In this document: in pieces, positions 23,442-30,421 of the stretch
How positions within the stretch are numbered: position 1 is the first letter of the stretch
How the letters are laid out: every line of letters begins with the position of its first letter
From: a virus
DNA length: 30,421 nucleotides
Direction: 5' to 3' (one strand)
Virus record (IMG/VR): IMGVR_UViG_3300012920_000162
Span: 1 to 30,421 of that record
Program-made: the position numbers and the translations under genes
The notes under the pieces: generated by a model
Seen by the model: the letters and a program-made list of their open reading frames with translations, nothing else
Database searches by the model: none
What the model was told of the DNA's origin: nothing

Positions 23442-23470
23442 TTTACACTACTTTTAAAATATTGTATAAT
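23442..23470 (+). promoter_or_regulatory. Sigma70-type promoter before the Mom-like gene
   Basis: TTTACA (23442-23447), a 17-bp spacer, and a perfect TATAAT (23465-23470) lie directly after the tRNA-shaped gene. The start would be near 23477, giving a leader of about 20 bases that contains AAAGGAAG before the TTG at 23498. Confidence 0.8.
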
Positions 23471-23497
23471 ATACAAAGTAACAAGAAAGGAAGAAAC

Positions 23498-24400
23498 TTG
23501 TCCAAAAAATATGAAATCAAAAAAATAGATAGAAAAGAAGCAACAGAACTTGTCCAAGCAAACCATTACTCTCCAGTAATGCCAAAACTAACAAAACATT
23601 GGCTAGGTGTCTACAAGCAGGAGGATCTAGTTGGCGTAATTACCTTAGGTTGGGGTACAAGACCAGTGCACACAATACAAAAGATTCTAGGACCAGAGTT
23701 TGAGTCAAAGGATTACTATGAAATAGGCAAGATGTGTATGTTGGATTCCGAACCCAAAAACTCAGAAACTCAAATGATCTCCCAAGTTGTTCGTTGGATT
23801 AAAGATAATTGTCCTGACGTCAAATTTTTGTATACCTTAGCTGACGGTATTATGGGCAAGTGTGGGTATGTGTATCAAGCAGCTAACTTTTATTACGGTG
23901 GTGAATATTGGACAGATAGCTATATGTCTCGCGATGGGGAAAAGGTGCACCCTAGAACAACTAGAAAACTATGTAAGGACAATTGGCTTTGGCACTACGA
24001 CGAAAGATTGAGCGGCTTTGATCAAGAATTTAAAGATAAACACGATGAAAAAGTAAGACTAGCAAAAGAAAACAACACAAAGCCTCCAAAAGAGCAAGTG
24101 TTTTGGTTGACACCGGAATACATGAAATATATAGGAATGAGAAAGATTAAAGGAAAAATGTTCAGATATATTTATCCTCTAAATAAAAAAGCCAAGAAGC
24201 TGCTCAAAAACAGCACAAAAATTGACTGGAAAATAGGTTCGGGCGTATATCCGAAAGCAGATAACGGTGCTTTGCAATGGAAAGAGATGACAGCAAGAAA
24301 AAAGTATGAGTTCCTACCTAATATGCCCGAGTGGAATCTTCACTTTGTTCATCATAACGAAAAAAATGTAAATGCACATAAAAAACTACAAAACACTTGA
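23498..24400 (+). CDS. Mom-like DNA-modification protein (GNAT fold)
   Basis: The 300-residue protein matches the family of phage Mu Mom, a GNAT-fold enzyme that modifies adenines in phage DNA and blocks restriction. Landmarks from the TTG start: 'ANHYSPVMPK' near residue 22, 'WLGVYKQEDLVGVITLGWG' around 35-53, 'YYEIGKMCMLDSEPKNSET' around 73-91 followed by 'ISQVVRWI', then 'LYTLADGIMGKCGYVYQAANFYYGGEYW' region around 107-134. These are the substrate/cofactor core elements of the family. Residues 170-300 are Lys-rich and longer than in Mu Mom (241 residues). TTG 23498 is chosen because it follows AAAGGAAG and the promoter; the open frame upstream to 23423 runs into the tRNA-like gene. ATG 23511 is out of frame. 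Confidence 0.72.
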   Translation: MSKKYEIKKIDRKEATELVQANHYSPVMPKLTKHWLGVYKQEDLVGVITLGWGTRPVHTIQKILGPEFESKDYYEIGKMCMLDSEPKNSETQMISQVVRWIKDNCPDVKFLYTLADGIMGKCGYVYQAANFYYGGEYWTDSYMSRDGEKVHPRTTRKLCKDNWLWHYDERLSGFDQEFKDKHDEKVRLAKENNTKPPKEQVFWLTPEYMKYIGMRKIKGKMFRYIYPLNKKAKKLLKNSTKIDWKIGSGVYPKADNGALQWKEMTARKKYEFLPNMPEWNLHFVHHNEKNVNAHKKLQNT

Positions 24401-24425
24401 CTTTTACTAAAATATGTATTAAAAT
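24397..24425 (+). promoter_or_regulatory. Sigma70-type promoter before the 90-aa gene
   Basis: TTGACT (24397-24402), a 17-bp spacer and TAAAAT (24420-24425) overlap the stop of the Mom-like gene. The start would be near 24432, giving a leader with AAAGGAG before ATG 24455. The unit read from here could run through ThyX and the lipoprotein, since no terminator is seen. Confidence 0.7.
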
Positions 24426-24454
24426 AATTAAAGGAAACAATAAAGGAGTAAACA

Positions 24455-24727
24455 ATGAGTTCCAACAACGATAAACTACTAACCAAAGAAGAACATCTTG
24501 CAAATTACATTAAAACATTTGTCGCCATTGAGGATGCAATGGAACCATTCAAGGAACAGCGTAAAGATTTGCGTGAATCTTACAATGAAAATGGGTGGCT
24601 AACAAAAGAAGAAATGAGACTGGCCGTAAAAGCATATAGACTTTACAAGTCAGAAACTGACATGGAAATCTTAACTGATTATGTTAACAAGTGTCAAAGG
24701 TCTGTGGGGAGGATCAATGGCCTCTAA
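24455..24727 (+). CDS. Small helical protein, weakly GapR/DUF2312-like
   Basis: The 90-residue protein is almost all helical and charged: 'HLANYIKTFVAIEDAMEPFK', 'EQRKDLRESYNENGWLTKEE', then a Lys/Tyr-rich helix. The layout of a coiled N-terminal helix, a short 'NGW' turn and an 'RLAVKAYRL' helix recalls GapR/DUF2312 DNA-binding proteins, but the match is loose and the length similar only by coincidence of small size. It may equally be an unrelated small phage protein. It has its own promoter and AAAGGAG, and overlaps the next gene by 11 bases. Confidence 0.6.
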   Translation: MSSNNDKLLTKEEHLANYIKTFVAIEDAMEPFKEQRKDLRESYNENGWLTKEEMRLAVKAYRLYKSETDMEILTDYVNKCQRSVGRINGL

Positions 24728-25040
24728 TATAGAAATGCTAAAGCCTGTTAACAGGCACCTTTTAATTATTCCTCATGTTCAAAAAAACGAAACAAATGCA
24801 GGAGTATTGTTGCCCGAAGATTACCAGCCAGAAGAAAATCAATATGTAGAAGCAAGCGTTATTGATATTGCAGAGGATTGTGATAAACAATTTCGACATT
24901 TGAAATATGGTACTATTGATAACAATAGAATCGTTGTAGACCGATCAATGATTCAAGAAGTTACTCTTAAGGATAAAACTCACTTCATGATTTTAGAAAA
25001 TTATGTTGTAGGAGTTTATAGGAGGCCAAGTGAAAATTGA
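24717..25040 (+). CDS. 31: GroES-like co-chaperonin (T4 gp31-like)
   Basis: The 107-residue protein has the GroES outline: 'LKPVNRHLLIIP' at the N-terminus (first barrel strand), a mobile-loop-like 'KNETNAGVLLPEDY' (about 20-33), 'YVEASVIDIAEDC' and a final 'ENYVVGVYRRP' strand. T4 gp31 is 111 residues and replaces GroES so that GroEL can fold the major capsid protein. ATG 24717 follows GGGGAGG with good spacing; the in-frame ATG at 24681 lies inside the upstream gene and lacks that support. Similarity to gp31 is by fold pattern, so the exact partner is inference. Confidence 0.7.
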   Translation: MASNIEMLKPVNRHLLIIPHVQKNETNAGVLLPEDYQPEENQYVEASVIDIAEDCDKQFRHLKYGTIDNNRIVVDRSMIQEVTLKDKTHFMILENYVVGVYRRPSEN

Positions 25041-25734
25041 ACTGTTTGGAGATAAAATAGGTGCGGTTGAATACGTTTCACATATGGGTACAGATTTGTC
25101 GGTTGTTAATGCGGCCAGGGTTTCGTTCGGTGCGGAAAAGGAAGAAGTAGATGAAAAAGATATTAAACTTATCAACTATCTCATGGCTCATAACCATAGT
25201 TCTCCTTTTGAGCATTGTGCACTTACTTTTAAATTCACTGTGCCTTTATTTATACGTTCCCAGCATCATAGACATCGTACTTGGGCCTATAACGAAATTA
25301 GTAGACGTTATACCTCAGTAGATATTCAGTTTTACGAACCAAGTGAATTTAGGACTCAACACAAAAGCAATAGGCAGGCGAGTACAGACAGCTTGATTGA
25401 CCCATTTCTTGAATCAAACAGAGACGGCTCCCCTACCATGTCAAAGGCTTCTACTCAGGTTAGAAGCCATCACAGAGAATCTACAAGATTGTTTGAAGAA
25501 TTGTTAGAGTCAGGAGTATGTAGAGAACAGGCTAGGGGAGTTTTGCCCCAAAATCTTTATACACAATATTTTGGTACTGTTAATTTACATAACTTACTAA
25601 AATTCGTTTCTTTGCGAGTCCATGAGGGAGCCCAATGGGAAATACAGCAAGTTGCAAAGGCTTGCCTTGAAATCGCAAAGCAACACTTCCCTCACTCTGT
25701 AGAATCTTACATGAAACATAAAATGGAGCACTGA
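25030..25734 (+). CDS. thyX: FAD-dependent thymidylate synthase ThyX
   Basis: The 234-residue enzyme makes dTMP from dUMP with methylenetetrahydrofolate and FAD. The signature is RHRTWAYNEISRRY at residues 81-94, matching RHRxxSxNxxSxRY with the first Ser replaced by Ala (A86); S91 of the SxRY end, the important Ser, is kept. 'NHSSPFEHCALTFKFTVPLF' around residues 55-74 and 'GVCREQARGVLPQNLYTQYF' near 157-176 are further family landmarks. The GTG start follows GGAGG and overlaps the gp31-like gene by 11 bases. With NrdJ it supplies dNTP precursors. Confidence 0.95.
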   Translation: MKIELFGDKIGAVEYVSHMGTDLSVVNAARVSFGAEKEEVDEKDIKLINYLMAHNHSSPFEHCALTFKFTVPLFIRSQHHRHRTWAYNEISRRYTSVDIQFYEPSEFRTQHKSNRQASTDSLIDPFLESNRDGSPTMSKASTQVRSHHRESTRLFEELLESGVCREQARGVLPQNLYTQYFGTVNLHNLLKFVSLRVHEGAQWEIQQVAKACLEIAKQHFPHSVESYMKHKMEH

Positions 25735-27779
25735 TGAAAAAACTAGCACTTCTAATATTCTTAATTGCATGCTCAGACAGTAGTATCACCGGAAGCAACC
25801 TTGACGCCGAACGAACAAGAAGTCTCGTACCAGATGCGAGAGTAAATGATATTCAGGTGGTTCGCATCCCGGACATAACTGTTGATGCTTGGGTTGACCC
25901 CTGCGCCGACTTACCAAACACGCATCCTAGGTTTTGTGCCTGCAACCCAAATTGCTGCCAGGAACAAACTTGGTACTGCCCACCAAGAGGTGTAGAAATT
26001 CAAGCAAAATACGCTATTTTAGATATCTGCGATGAAAATTTAGAGCCTTGCGATAGAAATAGAGACCCTAATTGCCCACCTGCAGAGATCATCGAAGAAA
26101 CCGGATGTCAACATGCATTTGACTGCCCTCCTGGTATTAACGAGGACTTCACTCTTACATATGACTGTGAAATAAACGGAACAGCAGGAACACAACAGGT
26201 TCGATGTGATAAGGGTCGTTTGTATTATGGAGAGTGTGTAACTTGTTTTGAGGAAGAAGAAGTGTGTGATGGTAATGACAATGATTGTGATGGGAATATA
26301 GATGAGAATCAATTAAACGCCTGCGACGGTTGTGGCCAGGTGCCAGAAGATATCTGTGATGGCCTAGACAACGATTGTGACGGCACTATTGATGAAGATC
26401 TACTAAGAGAGTGTACAACTATATGCAACTCAGGTTTAGAGATTTGTGGCAACGGAGATTGGATTGGGTGCACAGCACAGCGCCCTGTAGGTGAAGAGTG
26501 CGACGGTGAAGATAACGATTGCGATGGCCTAGTTGACGAAGGCCTTAATTGTCAATGTCCACCTGAGCAAGTAGGGGCCCTGATACCATGCTCAGAACCA
26601 CCATTAAGCTGTGGCATGGGTTTCAAGACATGCGAGTGTGTGAACGACGATTGCCAAGTAACACAAATGACAGAGTGTTTCGCACTGTGCCATTGGGTAC
26701 CAGAATTAGAAGCACAAGGTGCACCATGCGACCAATTTGCCGGCATACCAACAAACCCTGAACTGTGTAATAACTTTGACGAAGACTGTGATTCTTTAAT
26801 TGATGAACAGTTAACCAGACAGTGTTATACAGGGCCAGAAGACACTTTAAACGTAGGTGTTTGCGCACCCGGACTCCAAGCATGTAACGCTGGCCAATGG
26901 TACGGACGTAGTTCTCAAGGTCGACAAGTCGTTGATCTATGCGGAGATGAAGTAGTACCCAGCCAGGAGATCTGCGATGGAGCCGACAACGACTGTGACG
27001 GTATAGTTGACTTCGGAGAAGAGATACCAGAAACGGATATCTTGTTCTTGGTAGACTGGTCAGGATCTATGGAAAACTACATTAACGCGGTTCGTATGGC
27101 GATGAATCGATTTGCTCAGGATTTCGAAGCAGAGGATAAGCTTAAGTGGAGCCTTATTGTTGGCCCAAAGGCAGCCCCCGGTCCTGGAGGTACACAGGAA
27201 ATGCTTATACTACAGTCTGATATCGCAGATTTTGAAGACTTCTTGACAGCCTTTGCAAATGTTGGTCAATTTGATAATCAAACAGGTAATGAGCAATTTA
27301 AAGATGCAATCATTCTGGCGCTGCAAAACATTTCAGGCAATGTGCAATACAACGTTGCCAATGCAACCTGGGCCAATAGGATGGGTTCGTTCCCCGAGTT
27401 AAAGTTTTTCAAGGTAAATTGGAGGCCAAATGCAGATAGAATTATCATATTGTTTAGTGATGAGTTTGCTCAGTCTTTTCTAGTACCCCGGGTCACCACT
27501 GATCAGGTCTGGGATGCTTTGGAAGCCACTCCAAACTTAAAGTTCTACGCATTCGCTGAGAGGAATTCAAGAGTCTGGGATAATTATGCCGACCATGGAA
27601 ACGGATCAGTATTTCAATTATCTAGAAACCAGCAACAGATGTATGACGATCTAATGTCTATCTTGGATGAAATATGTCTTTCATCTTCAGGGCAAGAAGC
27701 TAGAAGTACACTGCCTTCTGGATTCTTTCCGGCCTCACTAGGTGTTAGGTATGATCATAAGATAGGGATATGTTACTGA
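25734..27779 (+). CDS. Lipoprotein with MopE-type Cys/Asp repeats and a VWA domain
   Basis: The 681-residue protein begins MKKLALLIFLIAC, a short lipoprotein signal with lipobox L-I-A-C13, so it should be lipid-anchored outside the cytoplasm. Residues 50-150 are Cys-rich. Five copies of the CDGxDNDCDGxxDE-type motif follow, at about residues 176, 206, 254, 343 and 412; this is the putative metal-binding motif of MopE-like proteins, common in delta-proteobacteria and relatives. A von Willebrand factor A domain starts near residue 433 with a MIDAS 'DWSGS' (D441, S443, S445), a later Thr in 'NQTGNEQF' and Asp in 'LFSDEF'. About 36 other Cys suggest disulphides. Its ATG shares a base with the thyX stop and its stop overlaps the next ATG, so it is integral to the phage operon. 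The function is unknown. Confidence 0.88.
   Translation: MKKLALLIFLIACSDSSITGSNLDAERTRSLVPDARVNDIQVVRIPDITVDAWVDPCADLPNTHPRFCACNPNCCQEQTWYCPPRGVEIQAKYAILDICDENLEPCDRNRDPNCPPAEIIEETGCQHAFDCPPGINEDFTLTYDCEINGTAGTQQVRCDKGRLYYGECVTCFEEEEVCDGNDNDCDGNIDENQLNACDGCGQVPEDICDGLDNDCDGTIDEDLLRECTTICNSGLEICGNGDWIGCTAQRPVGEECDGEDNDCDGLVDEGLNCQCPPEQVGALIPCSEPPLSCGMGFKTCECVNDDCQVTQMTECFALCHWVPELEAQGAPCDQFAGIPTNPELCNNFDEDCDSLIDEQLTRQCYTGPEDTLNVGVCAPGLQACNAGQWYGRSSQGRQVVDLCGDEVVPSQEICDGADNDCDGIVDFGEEIPETDILFLVDWSGSMENYINAVRMAMNRFAQDFEAEDKLKWSLIVGPKAAPGPGGTQEMLILQSDIADFEDFLTAFANVGQFDNQTGNEQFKDAIILALQNISGNVQYNVANATWANRMGSFPELKFFKVNWRPNADRIIILFSDEFAQSFLVPRVTTDQVWDALEATPNLKFYAFAERNSRVWDNYADHGNGSVFQLSRNQQQMYDDLMSILDEICLSSSGQEARSTLPSGFFPASLGVRYDHKIGICY
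26262..27015 (+). repeat. Five dispersed MopE-type CDGxDNDCDG repeats
   Basis: Units lie at about 26262-26309, 26349-26397, 26494-26541, 26760-26810 and 26968-27015. Four keep CDGxDNDCDG; the fourth is degenerate (CNNFDEDCDS). The spacing is uneven (about 85-270 bases) and codon use differs between copies, so these are old protein repeats and not a DNA array. Confidence 0.85.
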
Positions 27780-28552
27780 ACGGTGTTGTACTGGGCTCTT
27801 GTGTAGAGTCCGCATATTTCGCCCTGGTCAATGAATTGCACTTCATCCCAACCAGGAAGACACCATACCTGTTTTATGAGTTATCGGATATTAAAATATT
27901 TGGATTATCCAAAAAATCAGAAATATGGGATAAACTAAATCTAATGATAGGGCTCCTTTCAAAGCGAATTGCCATTGAAGAGACTTCGAATATAAGAGTA
28001 TCAGAAGACATAATCAGAATAGCAACGGGCAACATTACTTTCAAATACCAATTCGATAATATTTATATTTTTGACCCAACTGGTATTGAACTAGAAAACG
28101 AGATTGAGTACGCAAGGCCAAAAACTTATCGAGTTCTCGATGATTTTGAATTATCAGTTTTAGGTCCTCGAAAGTATGAACTTACACCTTTAATTAACGA
28201 TGATAATTTTGCAAAGGAGTTGCACTTTTATTGCTCAGATAGGGTCGATGGAGCAGATTATATTACAGATTGTGTAGTAGAATCAGAACTAACTCAAGAA
28301 CAGTTAAATTCTTTTGATTACTCTGACTCTATGGTAAGATTTGTTGTAGAGAGACACTTGAGTTCTATAGGGGTTTATGGTAGACTAATGAAGTATTATG
28401 TAAGTGGCAAACCAAAGTATCGCAAGCCAAAAGTAATACATGTTAAAAGAATAGTGGAAGAAAAAGATAACAACTTATATAAGAAGACCAAAAATATAAA
28501 ATTTTTATCTTTATCATTGAGAGAAATAATTGAAAAAAGCACCAAAAGGTAG
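27770..28552 (+). CDS. Orphan 260-aa protein, possibly nucleotide-binding at N-terminus
   Basis: No family is recognised. The N-terminus 'MLLNGVVLGSCVESAYFALV' has a strand-Gly-x-x-helix feel similar to a Rossmann start, followed by 'LHFIPTRKTPYLFYE'. The middle is beta-rich ('IIRIATGNITFKYQFDNIYI', about residues 85-104), and the C-terminus is basic (Lys-rich, with an 'IVEEKDNNLYKKTKN' helix). No membrane span is clear. The ATG overlaps the lipoprotein stop by 10 bases and the gene overlaps the next by 23 bases, so it is translated with both neighbours. A shared pathway with the nucleotidyltransferase-like neighbour is possible but unproven. Confidence 0.6.
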   Translation: MLLNGVVLGSCVESAYFALVNELHFIPTRKTPYLFYELSDIKIFGLSKKSEIWDKLNLMIGLLSKRIAIEETSNIRVSEDIIRIATGNITFKYQFDNIYIFDPTGIELENEIEYARPKTYRVLDDFELSVLGPRKYELTPLINDDNFAKELHFYCSDRVDGADYITDCVVESELTQEQLNSFDYSDSMVRFVVERHLSSIGVYGRLMKYYVSGKPKYRKPKVIHVKRIVEEKDNNLYKKTKNIKFLSLSLREIIEKSTKR

Positions 28553-29390
28553 GAATGTAGCCGGCATAATACCATTAACAGGCTGGAAAGACTCTTTTGA
28601 TTTCCCGTGGCCAGATTATTTGCAGCCTTTGCGAGAGGGATTTTTGGCTGTGGAAAGATCGGTGTACGAATGTGCATATGCAGGTTGTGATAGTATATGG
28701 GTTGTTTGTGGAGATGACGTAGCACCTTTAGTAAAACAAAGAATAGGTGACTACGTAATGTCACCGTTGTATTTTGACCAAAAAGACTTTGTCAAGTCAA
28801 AACATTACCATGAAAAGTGGATTCCAATATTTTATACACCAATGACTCAGAAAGATATAGACAGGAGAGACAGCCTTGGGTGGTCAGCACTACACGGTGC
28901 CCTGATGGCCTTTCAGATATCTGACAAGATGAGTCAATGGGCTCGACCTACTAAATATTTTGTATCCTTTCCTTATGGCATATATCATCCGGGAGTAGTA
29001 AAGCAAAATAGAGATATCATTAGAGGTAAACAGTCTTTCTATCTATCGTATCAGGGAAAAACTGTTCGAGATGGAGCGTATCTTGGGTTTACTTTTTTCC
29101 CAGAAGACTGGCCTAAATTCAAGCACCATATTAAAAATCAATGTACTGGAGGATCTAGATCTATACCTGCGGCAGAAAGGTGGTCTAGTAGAAATTTTTC
29201 TCTTGACAAAATATTCAATTTAGATGTAATATCAGTAGATGAGAAATGCGAGGTATCAGAGTATTACAGCTTAGATAGTTGGAGTGAATTACAGCAATAT
29301 TACGCTTCTGACTTAAAGATACCTCGCCCGACGAGACAGTTCATGAAACCATATTACCATAGGAGAATGATAGAAGATGAAGAATCTTGA
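28530..29390 (+). CDS. Nucleotidyltransferase-like (GT-A fold) protein
   Basis: The 286-residue protein begins with a pattern like sugar-phosphate nucleotidyltransferases: 'GIIPLTG' (strand and loop), 'FPWPDYLQP', 'AVERSVYECAYAGCDSIWVV' (helix then strand) and 'VAPLVKQRIGD'. Those are the first alpha/beta units of a GT-A fold, which binds an NTP. Later landmarks are 'GWSALHGALMAFQISDKMSQ' and 'KYFVSFPYGIYHPG', but the canonical Lys/Asp catalytic set is not clear to me. The start is taken as TTG 28530, preceded by a GAGAG stretch; no ATG lies near. A role in surface-sugar or DNA-base modification would fit a phage, but is inference. Confidence 0.5.
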   Translation: MKKAPKGRNVAGIIPLTGWKDSFDFPWPDYLQPLREGFLAVERSVYECAYAGCDSIWVVCGDDVAPLVKQRIGDYVMSPLYFDQKDFVKSKHYHEKWIPIFYTPMTQKDIDRRDSLGWSALHGALMAFQISDKMSQWARPTKYFVSFPYGIYHPGVVKQNRDIIRGKQSFYLSYQGKTVRDGAYLGFTFFPEDWPKFKHHIKNQCTGGSRSIPAAERWSSRNFSLDKIFNLDVISVDEKCEVSEYYSLDSWSELQQYYASDLKIPRPTRQFMKPYYHRRMIEDEES

Positions 29391-29574
29391 AGAAACTTAC
29401 AACATGATGCCAACAATAGTAAAACAACATGCAGGCATGCCCGACAACTTTATAAACTTGACATCTGACCAGAAAAGGTTTATAATAGAGATGTTCGATA
29501 TTGATAGGGAAGCAGTAAAAGCAACCCTAATGGAAACATTAGAAGAAATGAAAGGTTTAGTTAATGAACTCTAG
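29377..29574 (+). CDS. Small 65-aa hypothetical protein
   Basis: A short acidic, helical protein: 'ETYNMMPTIVKQHAGMPDNF' then 'LTSDQKRFIIEMFDIDREAV' and a Glu/Met-rich C-terminal helix. No domain is recognised. ATG 29377 follows AGGAGA at about 13 bases and overlaps the upstream gene by 14 bases; the stop lies inside the start of dnaE. Its tight packing suggests it is expressed with the polymerase, perhaps as a small accessory protein. Confidence 0.6.
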   Translation: MKNLEETYNMMPTIVKQHAGMPDNFINLTSDQKRFIIEMFDIDREAVKATLMETLEEMKGLVNEL

Positions 29575-30421
29575 AACAGAAAGTTCTATCCCATTTGTAG
29601 GTCTGCATGCACATTCAGTTGCAGGCTCGCCATTTGATGCTCTAGGGTACCCACCAGAGCACATGGACTTTGCTTATGAAAACGGCATGGATGCACTAGC
29701 GCTCACAGATCATGGCAATATGAACGGCCTTGCATGGCAAGTTCTTCACGCTAAGAAGATGCAGAAGGCAGGTAAAGAATTCAAACCTATTTTTGGTTGT
29801 GAAGCTTACTTTATTCCGTCCGTTGCAAAATGGAAGGAAGAATACGAAGAGATTAAGAATGCTGCAAAGAAAAAGTCTGACTACGAGGCAGACAATTCAG
29901 GTACCACAGTAGAGGACGAAGGCGCTTCTAAGAAGAAGATTAAGTCTGTCCTCAACCGTCGTCGTCATCTTATTTTGCTGGCCATGAATCAGACAGGCCT
30001 CCAGAATATCTTCAAGATGATTTCGCGCTCTTATAGTGGCGATAACTTTTATCGCTACCCCCGTGTTGATTATGCCCTCCTCAAGAAACACAACGAAGGT
30101 GTTATTGCTGCCTCGGCTTGTCTCGGTGGTGTATATGCTGGCAACTACTGGGAGAACCGCGACATTGGCCCTGATGCCATTCTCGGAGCCATGCGCCAAA
30201 CCACACAGAAGATGCAAGATATTTTTGGTGACCGCTGGTACGGTGAACTTCAGTGGAATAATATTCCAGAACAACATGAACTCAACCGTTACATTATTCA
30301 GATGCATCAAGAGTTTGGTATTGATCTTATCTCAACTGCTGACTCACACTACTATAATGCAGACGTGTGGAAAGACCGAGAACTTTACAAGCGATTAGGT
30401 TGGTTGGGTAAGGGCAAGCCA
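29564..30421 (+). CDS. dnaE: DNA polymerase III alpha-like (C family) DnaE, 3' end cut by window
   Basis: From ATG 29564 the frame is open through the last base (286 codons), so this is the N-terminal part of a larger gene. It is the PHP domain of bacterial replicase alpha subunits: 'VGLHAHSVAGSPFDA' with H15 and H17 as metal ligands, 'ALALTDHGNMNGL' with D49 and H50, 'KPIFGCEAYFIP' with a Glu ligand, and a late 'STADSHYY' Asp-x-His. The ligand set looks complete, so it could be a proofreading-type PHP. Around residues 88-130 is a Lys/Glu-rich insert. Codons are richer in C/G at third positions than in the genes just upstream. The polymerase domain itself lies outside the window. Confidence 0.93.
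   Translation, partial: MNSRTESSIPFVGLHAHSVAGSPFDALGYPPEHMDFAYENGMDALALTDHGNMNGLAWQVLHAKKMQKAGKEFKPIFGCEAYFIPSVAKWKEEYEEIKNAAKKKSDYEADNSGTTVEDEGASKKKIKSVLNRRRHLILLAMNQTGLQNIFKMISRSYSGDNFYRYPRVDYALLKKHNEGVIAASACLGGVYAGNYWENRDIGPDAILGAMRQTTQKMQDIFGDRWYGELQWNNIPEQHELNRYIIQMHQEFGIDLISTADSHYYNADVWKDRELYKRLGWLGKGKP

Noticed and set aside
23423-23497. Upstream extension of the Mom-like gene
   Set aside because: The extension overlaps the tRNA 3' end and the promoter; TTG 23498 has the ribosome binding site.
26262-27015. CRISPR-like or DNA repeat array
   Set aside because: The units are unevenly spaced, vary in codon use, and lie in an open frame; they are protein repeats.
29897-30310. 137-codon open frame on the minus strand
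   Set aside because: It lies wholly within the PHP-domain dnaE frame, which has clear catalytic motifs.

Overview
The window reads as part of the genome of a contractile-tailed (myovirus) T4-like phage. Every convincing gene lies on the + strand, the genes are tightly packed with many 1-4 nt stop/start overlaps, and the content is T4-type: tail sheath, tail tube, gp26-like baseplate protein, tape measure, gp48/54-like and gp53-like baseplate proteins, gp32, UvsX, RNase H-type 5' nuclease, gp41 helicase and a gp31-like co-chaperonin. The non-T4 content (B12-dependent ribonucleotide reductase, ThyX, A-type Fe-S carrier, a C-family DNA polymerase and a DUF5659-type protein) is typical of marine/environmental T4-like phages. 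No integrase, capsid, portal or terminase gene is visible. The host is not stated by the sequence. A phage-borne lipoprotein with MopE-type Cys/Asp repeats and a VWA domain hints at a delta-proteobacterial/Myxococcota-like host (inference).

Layout. (1) 1-12,251: virion genes. These are a truncated small ORF, a DUF5659-like ORF, a repeat-containing tail fibre protein ending in an intrinsic terminator, an enlarged sheath, the tube, a gp26-like baseplate protein with a possible +1 frameshift extension, the tape measure, and baseplate proteins. (2) 12,251-15,377: an overlapping cassette of an orphan protein, a stand-alone family A DNA polymerase core and a diverged tubulin/FtsZ-fold protein. (3) 15,364-19,893: a replication/recombination block (gp32, UvsX, terminator, a 31-aa membrane peptide, 5' nuclease, DnaB-family helicase). 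(4) 19,893-23,324: NrdJ with an overlapping A-type Fe-S carrier, then an orphan gene with its own promoter. (5) 23,331-25,734: a tRNA-shaped RNA with an abnormal anticodon loop, a Mom-like acetyltransferase-fold protein, a small helical protein, a GroES-like protein and ThyX. (6) 25,734-30,421: the MopE/VWA lipoprotein, an orphan, a nucleotidyltransferase-like protein, a small ORF, and the start of a DnaE-type polymerase that runs off the window.

Regulation. Four sigma70-type promoters, each with exactly 17 bp between the -35 and -10 elements, precede gp32, the 394-aa orphan, the Mom-like gene and the 90-aa gene. None of comparable quality was found before the virion genes, where a TATTTATT motif recurs instead. 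That pattern fits host-polymerase transcription of early/middle genes and a phage-modified late programme for virion genes.

How the parts fit. Region 3 supplies the replication/recombination machine. NrdJ and ThyX feed it dNTPs, and the Fe-S carrier is translationally tied to NrdJ. DnaE and the family A core give the phage two unrelated polymerases. The Mom-like and nucleotidyltransferase-like proteins may modify DNA or surfaces. All family assignments come from reading motifs by eye; no searches were run.
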